From NCBI RefSeq assembly GCF_000144405.1, contig NC_014371.1:310001-374000 (forward strand): a DNA stretch of 64,000 bases. The letters run 5' to 3'. How positions within the stretch are numbered: the stretch's first letter is position 1; every line of letters begins with the position of its first letter. The notes below the pieces were generated by a model. That model was not told the DNA's origin. It ran no database searches and saw nothing but the letters and a program-made list of their open reading frames with translations. The translations under genes and the position numbers were made by a program. The stretch is from Prevotella melaninogenica ATCC 25845 (GTDB taxonomy: Bacteria > Bacteroidota > Bacteroidia > Bacteroidales > Bacteroidaceae). Below are positions 53,462-63,525 of the stretch, one piece after another.

Positions 53462-55159
53462 ATGAGACACAACAGCTATAGCAATTTTTTACTTGCTGGA
53501 GCACTATTATGTTTGTTTGCTGCATGCTCAGACGACAATGTTTCACCAGAAACACCACTGAAGCCATCAGAGCCTGAAACGAAGTACATTGGTCAAGCGG
53601 TAGGTAACTTCTCTGCTGACGAATGGTATCCAGGTGGTAAGCTTGGCACAACTGAGAATACTGCTGCAGGTGGTTATGAGGACAACACACCAGCCATCGA
53701 CGAACAAGGACTAACTGATCTCTTCAATCAAGGTGATATGATGGCAAGTGCTAAGTATACCCTTAGTACCGAACCATACAAAGGTTGGGGCCCTGTAGCT
53801 TCACGTCGTTCATGTGAGTATTGCCACTCTGGCGGATATAGCCATGGCCATAGTCGTAATGACATGGAACCAGTAAAGGGCAATGGTTACATCGTTTCTG
53901 TTTATACACCTGATGCTCCAGGAAGCAATAATGGTACACCAATTGACCAGTTGACTACCTTTACGATGCTTCAAGCTGTAGAGCCATTCTTGCCACCAGT
54001 AGATCCAAAGCAGATAAAGATTACTTGGCATGATGTTACTTCAATGCCAAGCGGACTCCCAATGCAGTTCCCTGATGGTGAGAAGTTTAGTCTTCGTTAT
54101 CCTTCTGTTGCTATTCCACAGTCTGCTTTCAACACAGACCCAGTGCCAAGCAACTATGAAGTACGTTTGATAGCTTCATGTAACTTCCAAGGACTTGGTT
54201 TGATAGATGCAATCTCTAACGAAGACCTGGAGAAGCAATACAAGGCAGAAGGACAGCACGTAGAGTTGAACCCAGAGTTCTTCGATAACACGACAAAGCA
54301 GTTGAAGCCTGAAGCATGGGCAAGTGATTATTTTGGAAACAAGTTCATCAAGCGTTTCAACTACGACTTACTTGATGGCTGTCTTGAGAATGATGTAGCT
54401 TTGTGGGATGAGTTGAACATCTTACGTTCAGATATTAAGCATATCTGTTCTACAGAGCCATGGGCAAAGGCGATGTCTGAGAATGAGAATGTGATTAGTT
54501 ACATTCAACAGCATGGTAGCAATCCTAACTCTTACGTACATCCATATTACAATGATGGAACCCGCGAAGGTATAAAGAAGGCAGTAGGCTATTTGCTTTC
54601 TCCAAACGATAATGTTGACTTGTATAATAATCCTTACTTCAACTTCAAGCCAGAGGTGAGCGACGACGCTTATCATGCATTTATGGTTTGGCACAGAGGT
54701 ATTGCTGTTCCAAGAGCAAGAAACTTGAACGACAAGGACGTACAGCGTGGTAAGGAACTCTTCACAACAGAGTTAGGTTGTGCACACTGTCACAAGGCTT
54801 CTTGGACAACAGGTGCAGACAATCATGGCTCTTCTAAGATTCTTGGTAATAAGCAGTTGCCTAAGTATGCTAATCAGAAGATTTATCCTTACTCAGACTT
54901 TATCCAGCATAAGTTGGATATGAAGAATGATATTCATGGTTCATGGTGCCGTACAACACCTTTATGGGGTAGAGGTCTGTCACTTATCAACTCTGGTGCA
55001 GAAGATCGTCTCCATGATGCTCGAGCACGCAATGAGATTGAAGCAATCATGTGGCATGCTTATAGTAAGAACAGTCAGGCTTATAATGCTGCTGTGAAGT
55101 TCTATAAGTTGCCTAAGGCTGATAGAGATGCAGTGGTTAAGTTCATACGCTCTATCTAA
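53462..55159 (+). CDS. Di-heme oxidoreductase-like lipoprotein (DUF1111)
   Basis: A 565-residue protein with lipobox LFAAC (Cys22) and two c-type heme sites: CEYCH at 118-122 and CAHCH at 440-444. Other family segments: VASRRSCEYCHSGG, a WHRGIAVPRARN stretch and the C-terminal WCRTTPLWGRGLSLI. These match the DUF1111 'di-heme oxidoreductase' family related to di-heme peroxidases. It is predicted to sit on a membrane face in the periplasm or at the cell surface. The CcsBA gene directly downstream would attach the hemes. Confidence 0.9.
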   Translation: MRHNSYSNFLLAGALLCLFAACSDDNVSPETPLKPSEPETKYIGQAVGNFSADEWYPGGKLGTTENTAAGGYEDNTPAIDEQGLTDLFNQGDMMASAKYTLSTEPYKGWGPVASRRSCEYCHSGGYSHGHSRNDMEPVKGNGYIVSVYTPDAPGSNNGTPIDQLTTFTMLQAVEPFLPPVDPKQIKITWHDVTSMPSGLPMQFPDGEKFSLRYPSVAIPQSAFNTDPVPSNYEVRLIASCNFQGLGLIDAISNEDLEKQYKAEGQHVELNPEFFDNTTKQLKPEAWASDYFGNKFIKRFNYDLLDGCLENDVALWDELNILRSDIKHICSTEPWAKAMSENENVISYIQQHGSNPNSYVHPYYNDGTREGIKKAVGYLLSPNDNVDLYNNPYFNFKPEVSDDAYHAFMVWHRGIAVPRARNLNDKDVQRGKELFTTELGCAHCHKASWTTGADNHGSSKILGNKQLPKYANQKIYPYSDFIQHKLDMKNDIHGSWCRTTPLWGRGLSLINSGAEDRLHDARARNEIEAIMWHAYSKNSQAYNAAVKFYKLPKADRDAVVKFIRSI

Positions 55160-55239
55160 TTTTTAGTAAGTAACAAGAACATTTATAGGAAGAAGATGTA
55201 GTCTCAGAAGGACTCATCTTCTTCTTTATTATCTTACAG

Positions 55240-57405
55240 ATGCGAACAAAGAAGACGCTTGAAATTATTTATATTCTCCTTGTAATAGTGATGGCAACGG
55301 GGACAATCATTGGGAAATATACCAGTCTTGATTATGTTTCAGACAACATCTTCGGGTCGTGGTGGTTTTGTTTGTTGTGGGCTATTGGTACTGCAGCAGG
55401 CATTGTTTATTTTCTAAAGCGAAAGATTCGTCGGCCAATTGTTATAACATTACATTTGTCTTTTGTTGTAATTCTCCTTGGTGCATTGCTAACTCATCTC
55501 ACCTCTAATAAAGGTGTGGTACATCTTCGACAAGGGAAAGCGATAGATACGTATATTACCAAGGATGGAAACGAGGCTAAACTACCATTCAGTATTCAAC
55601 TGAACAAGTTTACTGTATCTTACCATGCTGGCAATATGGCTGCAATGGATTATGCGTCAATTGTTACACTTATCCAAGGAGATAAGCATGAACAGTATCA
55701 GATTTCAATGAATAATATCTACTCTGGATATGGCACACGCCTTTATCAAAGTAGCTATGATGAAGACATGAAGGGTAGTTATCTCTCTGTTAATTCCGAC
55801 CCGTATGGAATTCCTGTTACTTATTTAGGTTATGCTCTTCTGTTTTTCGGACTTATTGCGATGCTTATTGACCCTAAGGGAAACTTCCGACGTTTGCTCC
55901 GTAAGGAAGCAATAGCTGGCATCATGTTGGTGATGGGCTGTTTGAATACAAGTGCACAGCCTGCATTACCACGTCAGACTGCTGACGAGTTTGGAAAGAT
56001 ATTGATTGTATATAATGGACGAATTTGTCCTATAGAGACATATGCTATCGACTTTACCAAAAAACTTTATGGTAAGAAAAGTTACAAAGACTTTACTCCT
56101 ACTCAGGTTTTAACGGGCTTTATGTTCTGGGGACAAGAATGGATGAAGGAGCCTATCTTAAGACTAAAGGGAGCTGAACTGCGTAATAAACTGAACTTAA
56201 ATGAATATATTTCTCCTATGAGTTTGTTTGGACAACAAGGTTATATCTTAGGACCTTACCTACAAGATGCACATAAGCAGGAGAATGACAATGTATCAAA
56301 GCAGTTGCTTGATACAGACGATAAGATGATGCTGTTGATGGAATTAACACAAGGTAAACCCCTCAGAATCTTCCCTTATATGTCTAAAAGTAATACTGTT
56401 GACTGGTTTACACCTACTGATAGATATCCGAAAGATATGCCAAAGGAACAGCAACAGTATATTCGATCTATTCTTCCTTTAGCGGGGCAGCTTGCCAGAC
56501 AGGGGAAAATAGATATGCTGAACGAGCTTATCTTAAAATTAAGAAAGTACCAATATAGATATGGTGGCAATACTATTCCATCTGATACAGTGATTAAAGC
56601 AGAGGGAATCTACAATCATTTCCCATTTGCAACTATACTTTTCATTTTTAATTTGACAGCAGGTTTACTCTCAGTCTTATTTCTTGCACATAAGAAAAGA
56701 TATAGATTTTTTACCTGGTTAATGTCTCTCTCATGGTGCGTTCTTACCTTTACGTTAGCTCTGAGATGGGTTATTAATGGTACGATCCCACTTGCTAACG
56801 GCTATGAGACGATGTTACTGTTATCTTGGCTCATCATGCTTGTATCTGTTTTGACGACAAGGAAGCTACAACTTATGACAACTTTCGGATTACTCATGAG
56901 TGGTTTTATGCTTCTTGTAAGTCATCTTGGCGAGATGGATCCAAGTATTACGCCGCGTATGCCTGTGCTGAATAGTCCACTATTAAGCATTCATGTAAGT
57001 ATCATCATGATTTCTTACGCACTTCTCTCTCTTACGTTTATTAGTGCGATAGCCTATTTTCTTACTTGTAATAGTAAACGAGAAAGCATTATGGCTGCTA
57101 ATCGCCAGTTGACCGTTCTTTCACAGATTTTCCTCTATCCAGCCATAACAACATTGGGATTAGGAATATTTATTGGAGCTATATGGGCTAATATTAGTTG
57201 GGGAAGCTATTGGGGATGGGACCCAAAAGAAACGTGGGCTTTGATTACCTTCATGATTTATGCTATCCCCTTGCATACCAATTCTTTTTCAGCATTAGGT
57301 AAACCAAAGAATTATCATCTCTTTATGTTACTGTCATTCTTTAGTATACTTATGACCTACTTTGGTGTCAACTATATCCTTGGTGGTATGCATTCTTATG
57401 CTTAA
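55240..57405 (+). CDS. Cytochrome c maturation fusion protein CcsBA (ResB-CcsA)
   Basis: A 721-residue polytopic membrane protein. The N-terminal third (about 1-220) has ResB/CcsB-like helices and an extracytoplasmic domain; a large periplasmic segment follows, and the C-terminal ~270 residues are CcsA-like with the heme-handling WWD motif region SWGSYWGWDPKETW (WGWDPKETW at 658-666). It is a System II cytochrome c synthase, ligating heme to CxxCH motifs. Placement right after the only CxxCH protein in the window suggests a dedicated partner. Confidence 0.9.
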   Translation: MRTKKTLEIIYILLVIVMATGTIIGKYTSLDYVSDNIFGSWWFCLLWAIGTAAGIVYFLKRKIRRPIVITLHLSFVVILLGALLTHLTSNKGVVHLRQGKAIDTYITKDGNEAKLPFSIQLNKFTVSYHAGNMAAMDYASIVTLIQGDKHEQYQISMNNIYSGYGTRLYQSSYDEDMKGSYLSVNSDPYGIPVTYLGYALLFFGLIAMLIDPKGNFRRLLRKEAIAGIMLVMGCLNTSAQPALPRQTADEFGKILIVYNGRICPIETYAIDFTKKLYGKKSYKDFTPTQVLTGFMFWGQEWMKEPILRLKGAELRNKLNLNEYISPMSLFGQQGYILGPYLQDAHKQENDNVSKQLLDTDDKMMLLMELTQGKPLRIFPYMSKSNTVDWFTPTDRYPKDMPKEQQQYIRSILPLAGQLARQGKIDMLNELILKLRKYQYRYGGNTIPSDTVIKAEGIYNHFPFATILFIFNLTAGLLSVLFLAHKKRYRFFTWLMSLSWCVLTFTLALRWVINGTIPLANGYETMLLLSWLIMLVSVLTTRKLQLMTTFGLLMSGFMLLVSHLGEMDPSITPRMPVLNSPLLSIHVSIIMISYALLSLTFISAIAYFLTCNSKRESIMAANRQLTVLSQIFLYPAITTLGLGIFIGAIWANISWGSYWGWDPKETWALITFMIYAIPLHTNSFSALGKPKNYHLFMLLSFFSILMTYFGVNYILGGMHSYA

Positions 57406-57444
57406 GGTGTACATGTGTGTTGTACTCATATGTTTATTTAGAGT

Positions 57445-57532
57445 TAAGGAGGTCTTCGCACAAATGGTGTTGACCATTAGCACCATATGTGCGGGGCTGC
57501 AACACCACATGTGCGGAGCAGTCGTACACTAA
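57445..57532. repeat. Family B 22-bp array, copy B5
   Basis: Units start at 57445, 57467, 57489 and 57511; the last three open with GTGTTGA, GTGCGGG and GTGCGGA. Junction dyads: CACAAATGGTG, CACCATATGTG and CACCACATGTG. It lies between two convergent genes. Confidence 0.85.
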
Positions 57533-57572
57533 TAGATAAGGACAAGAAAAGTTCGTTTTTGTTGTTGCTTAC

Positions 57573-57622
57573 AAACGAATAAGGTCTGAATGTTTCGCAC
57601 ATTCAGACCTTATTCGTTTCTA
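57573..57622. terminator. Bidirectional terminator
   Basis: A perfect 21-bp stem (57573-57593 with 57599-57619) has a 5-base loop TTCGC. It lies between ccsBA and the minus-strand ABC gene. Confidence 0.9.
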
Positions 57623-57638
57623 ATATTGTTTTATGTCT

Positions 57639-58391
57639 CTACAAGAAGTAGTTCTCTAACTCCTTTATCGACTCCTCTGTTATGTCATCAATATTCTTTA
57701 TAATCTCACCTTTCTCCATCAATACAATTCTATTACTGATATCTGTTGTATGGTGTAGATTGTGACTTGATATGAGAATAGAAGCCTTATGTTTCGTTTT
57801 ATACTCTATCAAAAGTTTTTTAAGATGATTCTGACTACTTGGGTCGAGGAAGTTGAAAGGCTCATCAAGGATAACGAACTTTGGACAAGAGAGTAGGGCA
57901 GCAACTATGCCAACCTTCTGTTTGTTTCCTGCAGATAGTTCACGGATATATACTTTTCTGCCAAGAACCTCATCGCCAAGGAAGGATTGTAAGTTGTTAA
58001 GTCTTTCTTCCATCTCCAGTTCTTCAATGTTATTGACTTTCGCAATAAAGGTAAAGAACTCCTTTGGCGTAAGGAACTCTATTAAAAAACTCTCATCAAG
58101 ATAAGCAGCTATATAACTTTTCCATGCGTCTTCAAGATGAGAAACTAAAGTCATATTGCTGTTAAGATTTGCTTTATCCTGTTGACTGTTTTCATCAGTA
58201 AGACAGAAGTTTACGATACCACTGTCGGCTTTGATTAGATTAAGAATCAGACGGAAGAGAGTTGTCTTACCAGCGCCATTATTCCCAACAAGACCAATAA
58301 TCTCGTTGGAGGGAAAACAAAATTCGGGGATAGACACAGCTGTCTTATCCCCGAATTTCTTTATAAGGTTATTAACGGATATCGCGACCAT
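57639..58391 (-). CDS. ABC transporter ATP-binding protein, no permease nearby
   Basis: A 250-residue ATPase. Walker A reads GNNGAGKTT, the signature ELSAGNKQK (LSxGxKQK), Walker B KFVILDEP and the switch His in LISSHNLHH, as in exporters of the CcmA/BcrA type. The start is the ATG at 58391, inside the end of secA, with an overlap of 20 bases in another frame, so translation is probably coupled to secA. No permease gene adjoins it in the window. The next gene downstream is convergent. Confidence 0.88.
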   Translation of the reverse strand: MVAISVNNLIKKFGDKTAVSIPEFCFPSNEIIGLVGNNGAGKTTLFRLILNLIKADSGIVNFCLTDENSQQDKANLNSNMTLVSHLEDAWKSYIAAYLDESFLIEFLTPKEFFTFIAKVNNIEELEMEERLNNLQSFLGDEVLGRKVYIRELSAGNKQKVGIVAALLSCPKFVILDEPFNFLDPSSQNHLKKLLIEYKTKHKASILISSHNLHHTTDISNRIVLMEKGEIIKNIDDITEESIKELENYFL

Positions 58392-61300
58392 GACAATTCT
58401 TAAATTTCTTACCACTACCACATGGACATGGGTCGTTTGGACGTGGCATCTTGTCTGCACGATATGGAGTGTGGTTTACTTCCTGTGCGCCTTCGCGGGT
58501 GTCATGCTGTGCTGCAGCAACCTGGTTAGGGTCATTTAGTTCCACCTTCTCCTCTCTGTACTGCTGGCTATGCTCCTCTGGCGCAGCCTCCTGAATGTCC
58601 TCAGCTGGCTGCATCTCTGGAATCTGACCACGCATGAGTACACTTGCAGTACGATTGTTCATATCGTCAATCATGTTGTCCCACAACTTCACACTCTCCA
58701 ACTTGAAGATGAGCAATGGGTCTTTCTGCTCGTAAGAAGCATTCTGTACAGAGTGACGAAGGTCGTCTAACTGACGGAGATTCTCTTTCCAATCATCATC
58801 AATGATATGGAGAAGAATAACCTTCTCAAACTGCTTAACAACAGACTTAGCCTCGCTCTCATAAGCTTCCTTCAAGTCGCATGGTATGTTGTAAACGCGC
58901 TTACCATCTGTAATTGGAACCATGATACGCTCATACATTGCGCCTTGATTCTCATATACCTGCTTGATGATAGGCCATGCAACAGTCTGGATACGCTCTG
59001 TTTTGCGTGAGAAAGTTTCCATTGCAGCCTGGAAACTGCGCTCAGAAAGTTCAGAAGTGTTACCACCATTGAACTCTTCCTCCGTGAATGGACATTCCAT
59101 TGCAAGAATCTTCAAGAATTGTTCCTTGCAACCCTCATAGTCATTGTTCTCAATGATATTTACACAACGGTCCCAAATAATGTTAGAGATATCCATGCCG
59201 ATACGCTCACCCATCAAAGCGTGACGACGCTTCTCATAGATAACTGTACGCTGCTTATTCATGACATCATCATATTCCAACAAACGTTTACGGATGCCGA
59301 AGTTGTTTTCCTCAACCTTCTTCTGGGCGCGTTCAATACTATTTGAAATCATTGAACTCTCAATACGCTCACCCTCTTCAAAGCCGAGTCTATCCATTAC
59401 CTTAGCAATACGCTCTGAACCGAAGAGACGCATCAACTTGTCTTCAAGTGATACATAGAATACTGATGAACCTGGGTCACCTTGACGACCAGCACGACCA
59501 CGAAGCTGACGGTCTACGCGACGGCTCTCGTGACGCTCTGTACCGATGATTGCCAAACCACCAGCATCCTTCACTTCCTGAGAAAGCTTGATGTCGGTAC
59601 CACGACCTGCCATGTTGGTAGCGATTGTTACTGCACCAAGACCATCTACAGAACGACCTGCCTCGGCAACAATCTGAGCCTCCTTCAAGTGCTGCTTAGC
59701 ATTCAAAACCTGGTGTGGAATCTTACGCATGTTAAGCATCTTACTCAAAAGCTCACTGATTTCGACAGATGTTGTACCAACAAGACAAGGACGACCTTGA
59801 TTTCTCATTGCCTCAACCTCGTCGATAACAGCTGCATACTTCTCACGTGCTGTCTTATAAACGCGGTCTTCCATATCCTTACGTTGGATTGGACGGTTGG
59901 TTGGAATCTCAACAACATCGAGTTTATAGATGTCCCAGAACTCACCAGCCTCAGTAGAAGCTGTACCCGTCATACCTGCAAGTTTGTGGTACATACGGAA
60001 GTAGTTCTGTAAAGTAATCGTTGCGAAAGTCTGTGTCGCTGCCTCTACCTTTACATGTTCCTTTGCCTCAACAGCCTGATGCAAGCCATCGCTCCAACGA
60101 CGACCTTCCATGATACGACCTGTCTGCTCGTCGACAATCTTAACCTCACCATTCAAGACAACATACTCATCGTCCTTGTTAAACATGGTGTATGCCTTCA
60201 AGAGCTGTTGCAATGTGTGTACACGTTCACTCTGAACACCATAGTGAGCCATCAACGCATCTTTCTGGTCGATATATGTCTGCTCATCAATAATCTTATC
60301 ATCCTTCTGCTTCTCAAGCGCAGAAAGCTCTGTGGTAATATCAGGTAATACGAACAACTGGTCATCTTTTACTTGTGCAGCTAACCATGCTGTACCCTTA
60401 TCTGTGAGGTCGCATGAATTCAACTTCTCGTCTGTCACAAAGTAGAGAGGTTCGATAGCCTTTGGCATCTCACGGTTGTTATTGGCCATGTAATACTCCT
60501 CTGTCTTCAGCATACCAGCCTTGATACCTTCCTCAGAGAGGTATTTAATGAGGGCTTTGTTCTTAGGCAGTGCCTTAAATGAACGATAGAGGGCAAGGAA
60601 TCCTTCCTCTTGGAGCTTCTGGAAAACCTCTTTATTGTTTGCATTCTTCTGTGCCTCAGCTAACTTGTGGCGAGCTTCTGAAAGAAGTTCTGTAGCCTGC
60701 TTGCGCTGAACCTCATAAAGGCTCTGTACCAATGGCTGGAATTCTTCAAACATCTGTACGTCACCCTTTGGTACTGGACCACTAATAATAAGAGGTGTAC
60801 GAGCATCGTCAATTAACACAGAGTCAACCTCATCGACAATAGCATAGTTGTGCTGACGTTGTACGAGGTCGGCTGGTGATACTGCCATATTGTCTCGCAG
60901 ATAGTCGAAACCAAACTCGTTATTGGTACCGAAGGTGATATCTGCTTGATAAGCCTTACGACGTGAAGGAGAGTTTGGTTGGTGTTTGTCAATACAATCA
61001 ACTGAAAGACCGTTGAACATATAGAGAGGCCCCATCCATTCAGAGTCACGCTTTGCAAGATAGTCGTTGACAGTTACGACGTGAACACCATTACCAGTGA
61101 GGGCATTAAGGAATACTGGAAGGGTAGCAACAAGGGTTTTACCTTCACCAGTAGCCATCTCGGCAATCTTACCTTGATGAAGAACTGTACCACCGAATAC
61201 CTGTACGTCATAGTGAACCATTTCCCACTTGAGGTCATTACCACCTGCTGTCCAGTGATTATGGTAGATAGCCTTGTCGCCATCAATAGTGATAAAGTCC

Positions 61301-61731
61301 TTTGAGGGGTCTGCAGCCAACTCACGATCGAAGTCGGTTGCTGTTACGATAGTTTCCTCATTCTCAGAGAAACGACGTGCTGTATCTTTAACAATAGAGA
61401 ATGCTACTGGCATAACCTCATCGAGAGCCTTCTCATAGTTGTCAAGAGCTTCTTTCTCAAGTTTATCTATTTGATTGAAAATAGCTTCACGATCTTCAAT
61501 CGGTGTAGCTTCAATTGTTGTACGAAGTTCGGTTATCTTCTCACGTTGTTCCTTACCTGCATCCTGGACATACTTCTGGATTTCCTTTGTCTTTGCACGC
61601 AATTCGTCATTGCTGAGTGCTTTAATCTCTGGATATGTAGCCTTTACCTTATCTACGTATGGCTGTATAAGCTTCATATCACGTGTTGACTTATCTCCGA
61701 AAAGTGCCTTTAATATCTTATTGAAATTCAT
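58372..61731 (-). CDS. secA: Preprotein translocase ATPase SecA
   Basis: A 1,119-residue SecA. Walker A is [14 protein letters not shown], the second NBD has [12 protein letters not shown], and the C-terminal SEC-C zinc motif is [15 protein letters not shown]. It is longer than the E. coli protein (901) because of insertions in the first nucleotide-binding region (about 340-500, Lys/Ala/Glu-rich helices), as is usual in Bacteroidota. It drives Sec-dependent export with SecYEG. The stop codon lies within the start of the ABC gene. Confidence 0.97.
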   Translation of the reverse strand: MNFNKILKALFGDKSTRDMKLIQPYVDKVKATYPEIKALSNDELRAKTKEIQKYVQDAGKEQREKITELRTTIEATPIEDREAIFNQIDKLEKEALDNYEKALDEVMPVAFSIVKDTARRFSENEETIVTATDFDRELAADPSKDFITIDGDKAIYHNHWTAGGNDLKWEMVHYDVQVFGGTVLHQGKIAEMATGEGKTLVATLPVFLNALTGNGVHVVTVNDYLAKRDSEWMGPLYMFNGLSVDCIDKHQPNSPSRRKAYQADITFGTNNEFGFDYLRDNMAVSPADLVQRQHNYAIVDEVDSVLIDDARTPLIISGPVPKGDVQMFEEFQPLVQSLYEVQRKQATELLSEARHKLAEAQKNANNKEVFQKLQEEGFLALYRSFKALPKNKALIKYLSEEGIKAGMLKTEEYYMANNNREMPKAIEPLYFVTDEKLNSCDLTDKGTAWLAAQVKDDQLFVLPDITTELSALEKQKDDKIIDEQTYIDQKDALMAHYGVQSERVHTLQQLLKAYTMFNKDDEYVVLNGEVKIVDEQTGRIMEGRRWSDGLHQAVEAKEHVKVEAATQTFATITLQNYFRMYHKLAGMTGTASTEAGEFWDIYKLDVVEIPTNRPIQRKDMEDRVYKTAREKYAAVIDEVEAMRNQGRPCLVGTTSVEISELLSKMLNMRKIPHQVLNAKQHLKEAQIVAEAGRSVDGLGAVTIATNMAGRGTDIKLSQEVKDAGGLAIIGTERHESRRVDRQLRGRAGRQGDPGSSVFYVSLEDKLMRLFGSERIAKVMDRLGFEEGERIESSMISNSIERAQKKVEENNFGIRKRLLEYDDVMNKQRTVIYEKRRHALMGERIGMDISNIIWDRCVNIIENNDYEGCKEQFLKILAMECPFTEEEFNGGNTSELSERSFQAAMETFSRKTERIQTVAWPIIKQVYENQGAMYERIMVPITDGKRVYNIPCDLKEAYESEAKSVVKQFEKVILLHIIDDDWKENLRQLDDLRHSVQNASYEQKDPLLIFKLESVKLWDNMIDDMNNRTASVLMRGQIPEMQPAEDIQEAAPEEHSQQYREEKVELNDPNQVAAAQHDTREGAQEVNHTPYRADKMPRPNDPCPCGSGKKFKNCHGRDIR

Positions 61732-61815
61732 TTATTCTAATTGAGTTTGTTATTTATATTAGAGGTTTTCCCTCTTTGTTTACTTCTATATATCTATGTT
61801 TTGTAATATTGTTTA

Positions 61816-62184
61816 TTACGCTAAAGGAAGTAAACTGGGGGCACGAATCTTGATTCCAGTCCTTAAGGAAGGATTAGGAAGGAATAGTTGTGATTCCTGA
61901 TTATTATTTGATTGAGATGTTAAAGCAATGGAATAATTGTCGTATAAGTCTGTCACAAAGACTGCTTTGCTTTGTGCAGGCTCTGTTTCTTCGTCTTCTT
62001 TAATCTGCTTAAAGGCCTCAAGAACTGACAGAATCTCCTGTTCAACACCCTTAAACGCTTGCTTATGGCAAAGATCTTCGATGTTGACATCACCCAACGC
62101 AATCTTTAGCGCAGACTGATAGCTCTGCGCTTCGACTCCTGTTGCCGCAAGTACGACAAGTAAAGCGGTGATGTATTTATTCAT
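61816..62184 (-). CDS. Small exported protein, unknown
   Basis: A 122-residue protein with a Sec signal (YITALLVVLAATGVEAQ, cleavage near residue 19). The mature part has a helical middle (GVEQEILSVLEAFKQIKEDEE) and a Pro/Leu-rich C terminus. It was not recognised. It is on the minus strand just downstream of the DUF4105 gene (6-base gap), probably in its transcript, and upstream of secA. Confidence 0.65.
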   Translation of the reverse strand: MNKYITALLVVLAATGVEAQSYQSALKIALGDVNIEDLCHKQAFKGVEQEILSVLEAFKQIKEDEETEPAQSKAVFVTDLYDNYSIALTSQSNNNQESQLFLPNPSLRTGIKIRAPSLLPLA

Positions 62185-62190
62185 TATCTT

Positions 62191-63369
62191 TTATTTCTTT
62201 GAACTACTCACGGTTGGTGCAACCGCTTTATTAATCCGCAAATGTACTATACAATGTAATAGCAAGAATGATGCCACAATTAATATTGGCAGTGGTATTT
62301 CTTGGAATAAACTTCCGAAAAGTCCTAAAATGATAAAGACTCCCCATATTTTCCACCATATTACCTTCTTCTTTTTAATTGTACTATAAAGGAAGAACAA
62401 TGGTAAAGGATTAAAGAATAATAGGATGAAATTCAGGCTAACACATGGATGTTGTGAGAAAATCATAACGAAGAAGATAATTCCCATGAGCCCCGATGTA
62501 AGCATTAAAGCTAAGTCCCACGCCCAATAAACCTGCTGTCTACGATAGCTAAAGAGCATCATTACAAGACTGATAACTGCAAATATGAGTGCTATAGATA
62601 GCGGAGAAAGTGGAAAAGCTGGTTCTGCCACTTCTGTTTCAGCATCTAATAGTATGTTAGTCTCCTTTACTAAAGGCTTTCCGTTGTATCTTGCTTTGTC
62701 AAAGTCACTCCTTAAGTTCTCAGGAAGAAACTGCTGTTCAGACTTTGTTGTCTTACGATCAGCATTCACACCGAGTAGGAGGTCTTCTCCGAATTGTGAC
62801 CATTCATATTTATTGTTCCATTTATGTATCATAGAACGGAACGTTGCATCTTCTTCTGCTGGTGGATAAACAACCTTTCCATGGAGGTGATTGACGAGCA
62901 TATCACGTGCCCTTGTGGTACAGTTGTCAAAGAAGTAGTTGTAGCGATAAACTACATTTTCAGGCTTCATATTCTCCTGCAAAGCTTTATAGATAACCTC
63001 TTTATCTTCAGCTGATAAATTAAGAACCTGTTCGACAACTCCTCGCCCTTCATAACTATATTGAGCAAGGAACATATCCATAGGTTGAACTCCCATGCGA
63101 TAGTCTGTCATACCAAGAACAAAACGAGGGATAAAGTATGTTTGGTTGAGGGAGAAAATACCATAGTTGATGGCAAGGTCTTCTCCGCTTTCTTTGTCGT
63201 AATATCGAATAGCGGTATGACCATATTGTGCCCAAACTTCTTTACCGGGTGAACAAGTCAAAAGGGATATTTGAATACGATCAGGATTAGTCATAGACTG
63301 AGCCCCCGCTGTAGCGTTAACAACAGACAGGATGAAAGTCAGTACAATATATAATAATCCCTTTTTCAT
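62191..63369 (-). CDS. DUF4105 (Lnb N-terminal-like) membrane protein
   Basis: A 392-residue protein with a signal peptide (GLLYIVLTFILSVVNATAGAQ). It has a periplasmic DUF4105 domain of about 230 residues (WAQYGHTAIRYYD, YNYFFDNCTTRARDML with conserved His, Asn-Cys-Thr-Thr) and three or four C-terminal transmembrane helices. The NCTT segment is typical of this cysteine-peptidase-like family, related to the integral lipoprotein-processing domain. The start is the ATG at 63369; the frame runs to 63429 but that part overlaps the promoter. Confidence 0.87.
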   Translation of the reverse strand: MKKGLLYIVLTFILSVVNATAGAQSMTNPDRIQISLLTCSPGKEVWAQYGHTAIRYYDKESGEDLAINYGIFSLNQTYFIPRFVLGMTDYRMGVQPMDMFLAQYSYEGRGVVEQVLNLSAEDKEVIYKALQENMKPENVVYRYNYFFDNCTTRARDMLVNHLHGKVVYPPAEEDATFRSMIHKWNNKYEWSQFGEDLLLGVNADRKTTKSEQQFLPENLRSDFDKARYNGKPLVKETNILLDAETEVAEPAFPLSPLSIALIFAVISLVMMLFSYRRQQVYWAWDLALMLTSGLMGIIFFVMIFSQHPCVSLNFILLFFNPLPLFFLYSTIKKKKVIWWKIWGVFIILGLFGSLFQEIPLPILIVASFLLLHCIVHLRINKAVAPTVSSSKK

Positions 63370-63377
63370 TTTCTCCG

Positions 63378-63408
63378 CAAAGGTAGTAAAAAAAGCATGA
63401 GAGCACAA
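63378..63408 (-). promoter_or_regulatory. Promoter of the DUF4105 gene
   Basis: On the minus strand, TTG (63408-63406) and TACCTTTG (63385-63378) have a 20-base spacer. The box ends 8 bases before the ATG at 63369, giving a leader of about 5 bases or less. Confidence 0.78.
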
Positions 63409-63468
63409 AGAAAGCTTATTAAAAATCAAAATCCTCTATTGTTTTTCTGCAATATAGATTTTTTTTAA

Positions 63469-63476
63469 TAACTTTG
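63469..63476 (+). promoter_or_regulatory. -7 element of the outer-membrane gene
   Basis: A TAACTTTG lies about 50 bases before the ATG at 63526. No TTG at the expected -33 distance was seen. Confidence 0.5.
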
Positions 63477-63525
63477 CGCCAATATATTGTTTAGACATAT
63501 CGTCAGAATAAGAAAAAGAAAGCGA

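Noticed and set aside
9654..57532. The 22-bp arrays as CRISPR
   Set aside because: There are no identical repeats separated by unique spacers, units are only 22 bp and degenerate, arrays stop at three or four units, and no cas genes are present.
59482..60012. A 176-codon plus-strand frame inside secA
   Set aside because: It is antisense to a strongly conserved secA region, rich in Thr/Cys/His from reverse-complement codon bias, with no domain or promoter.
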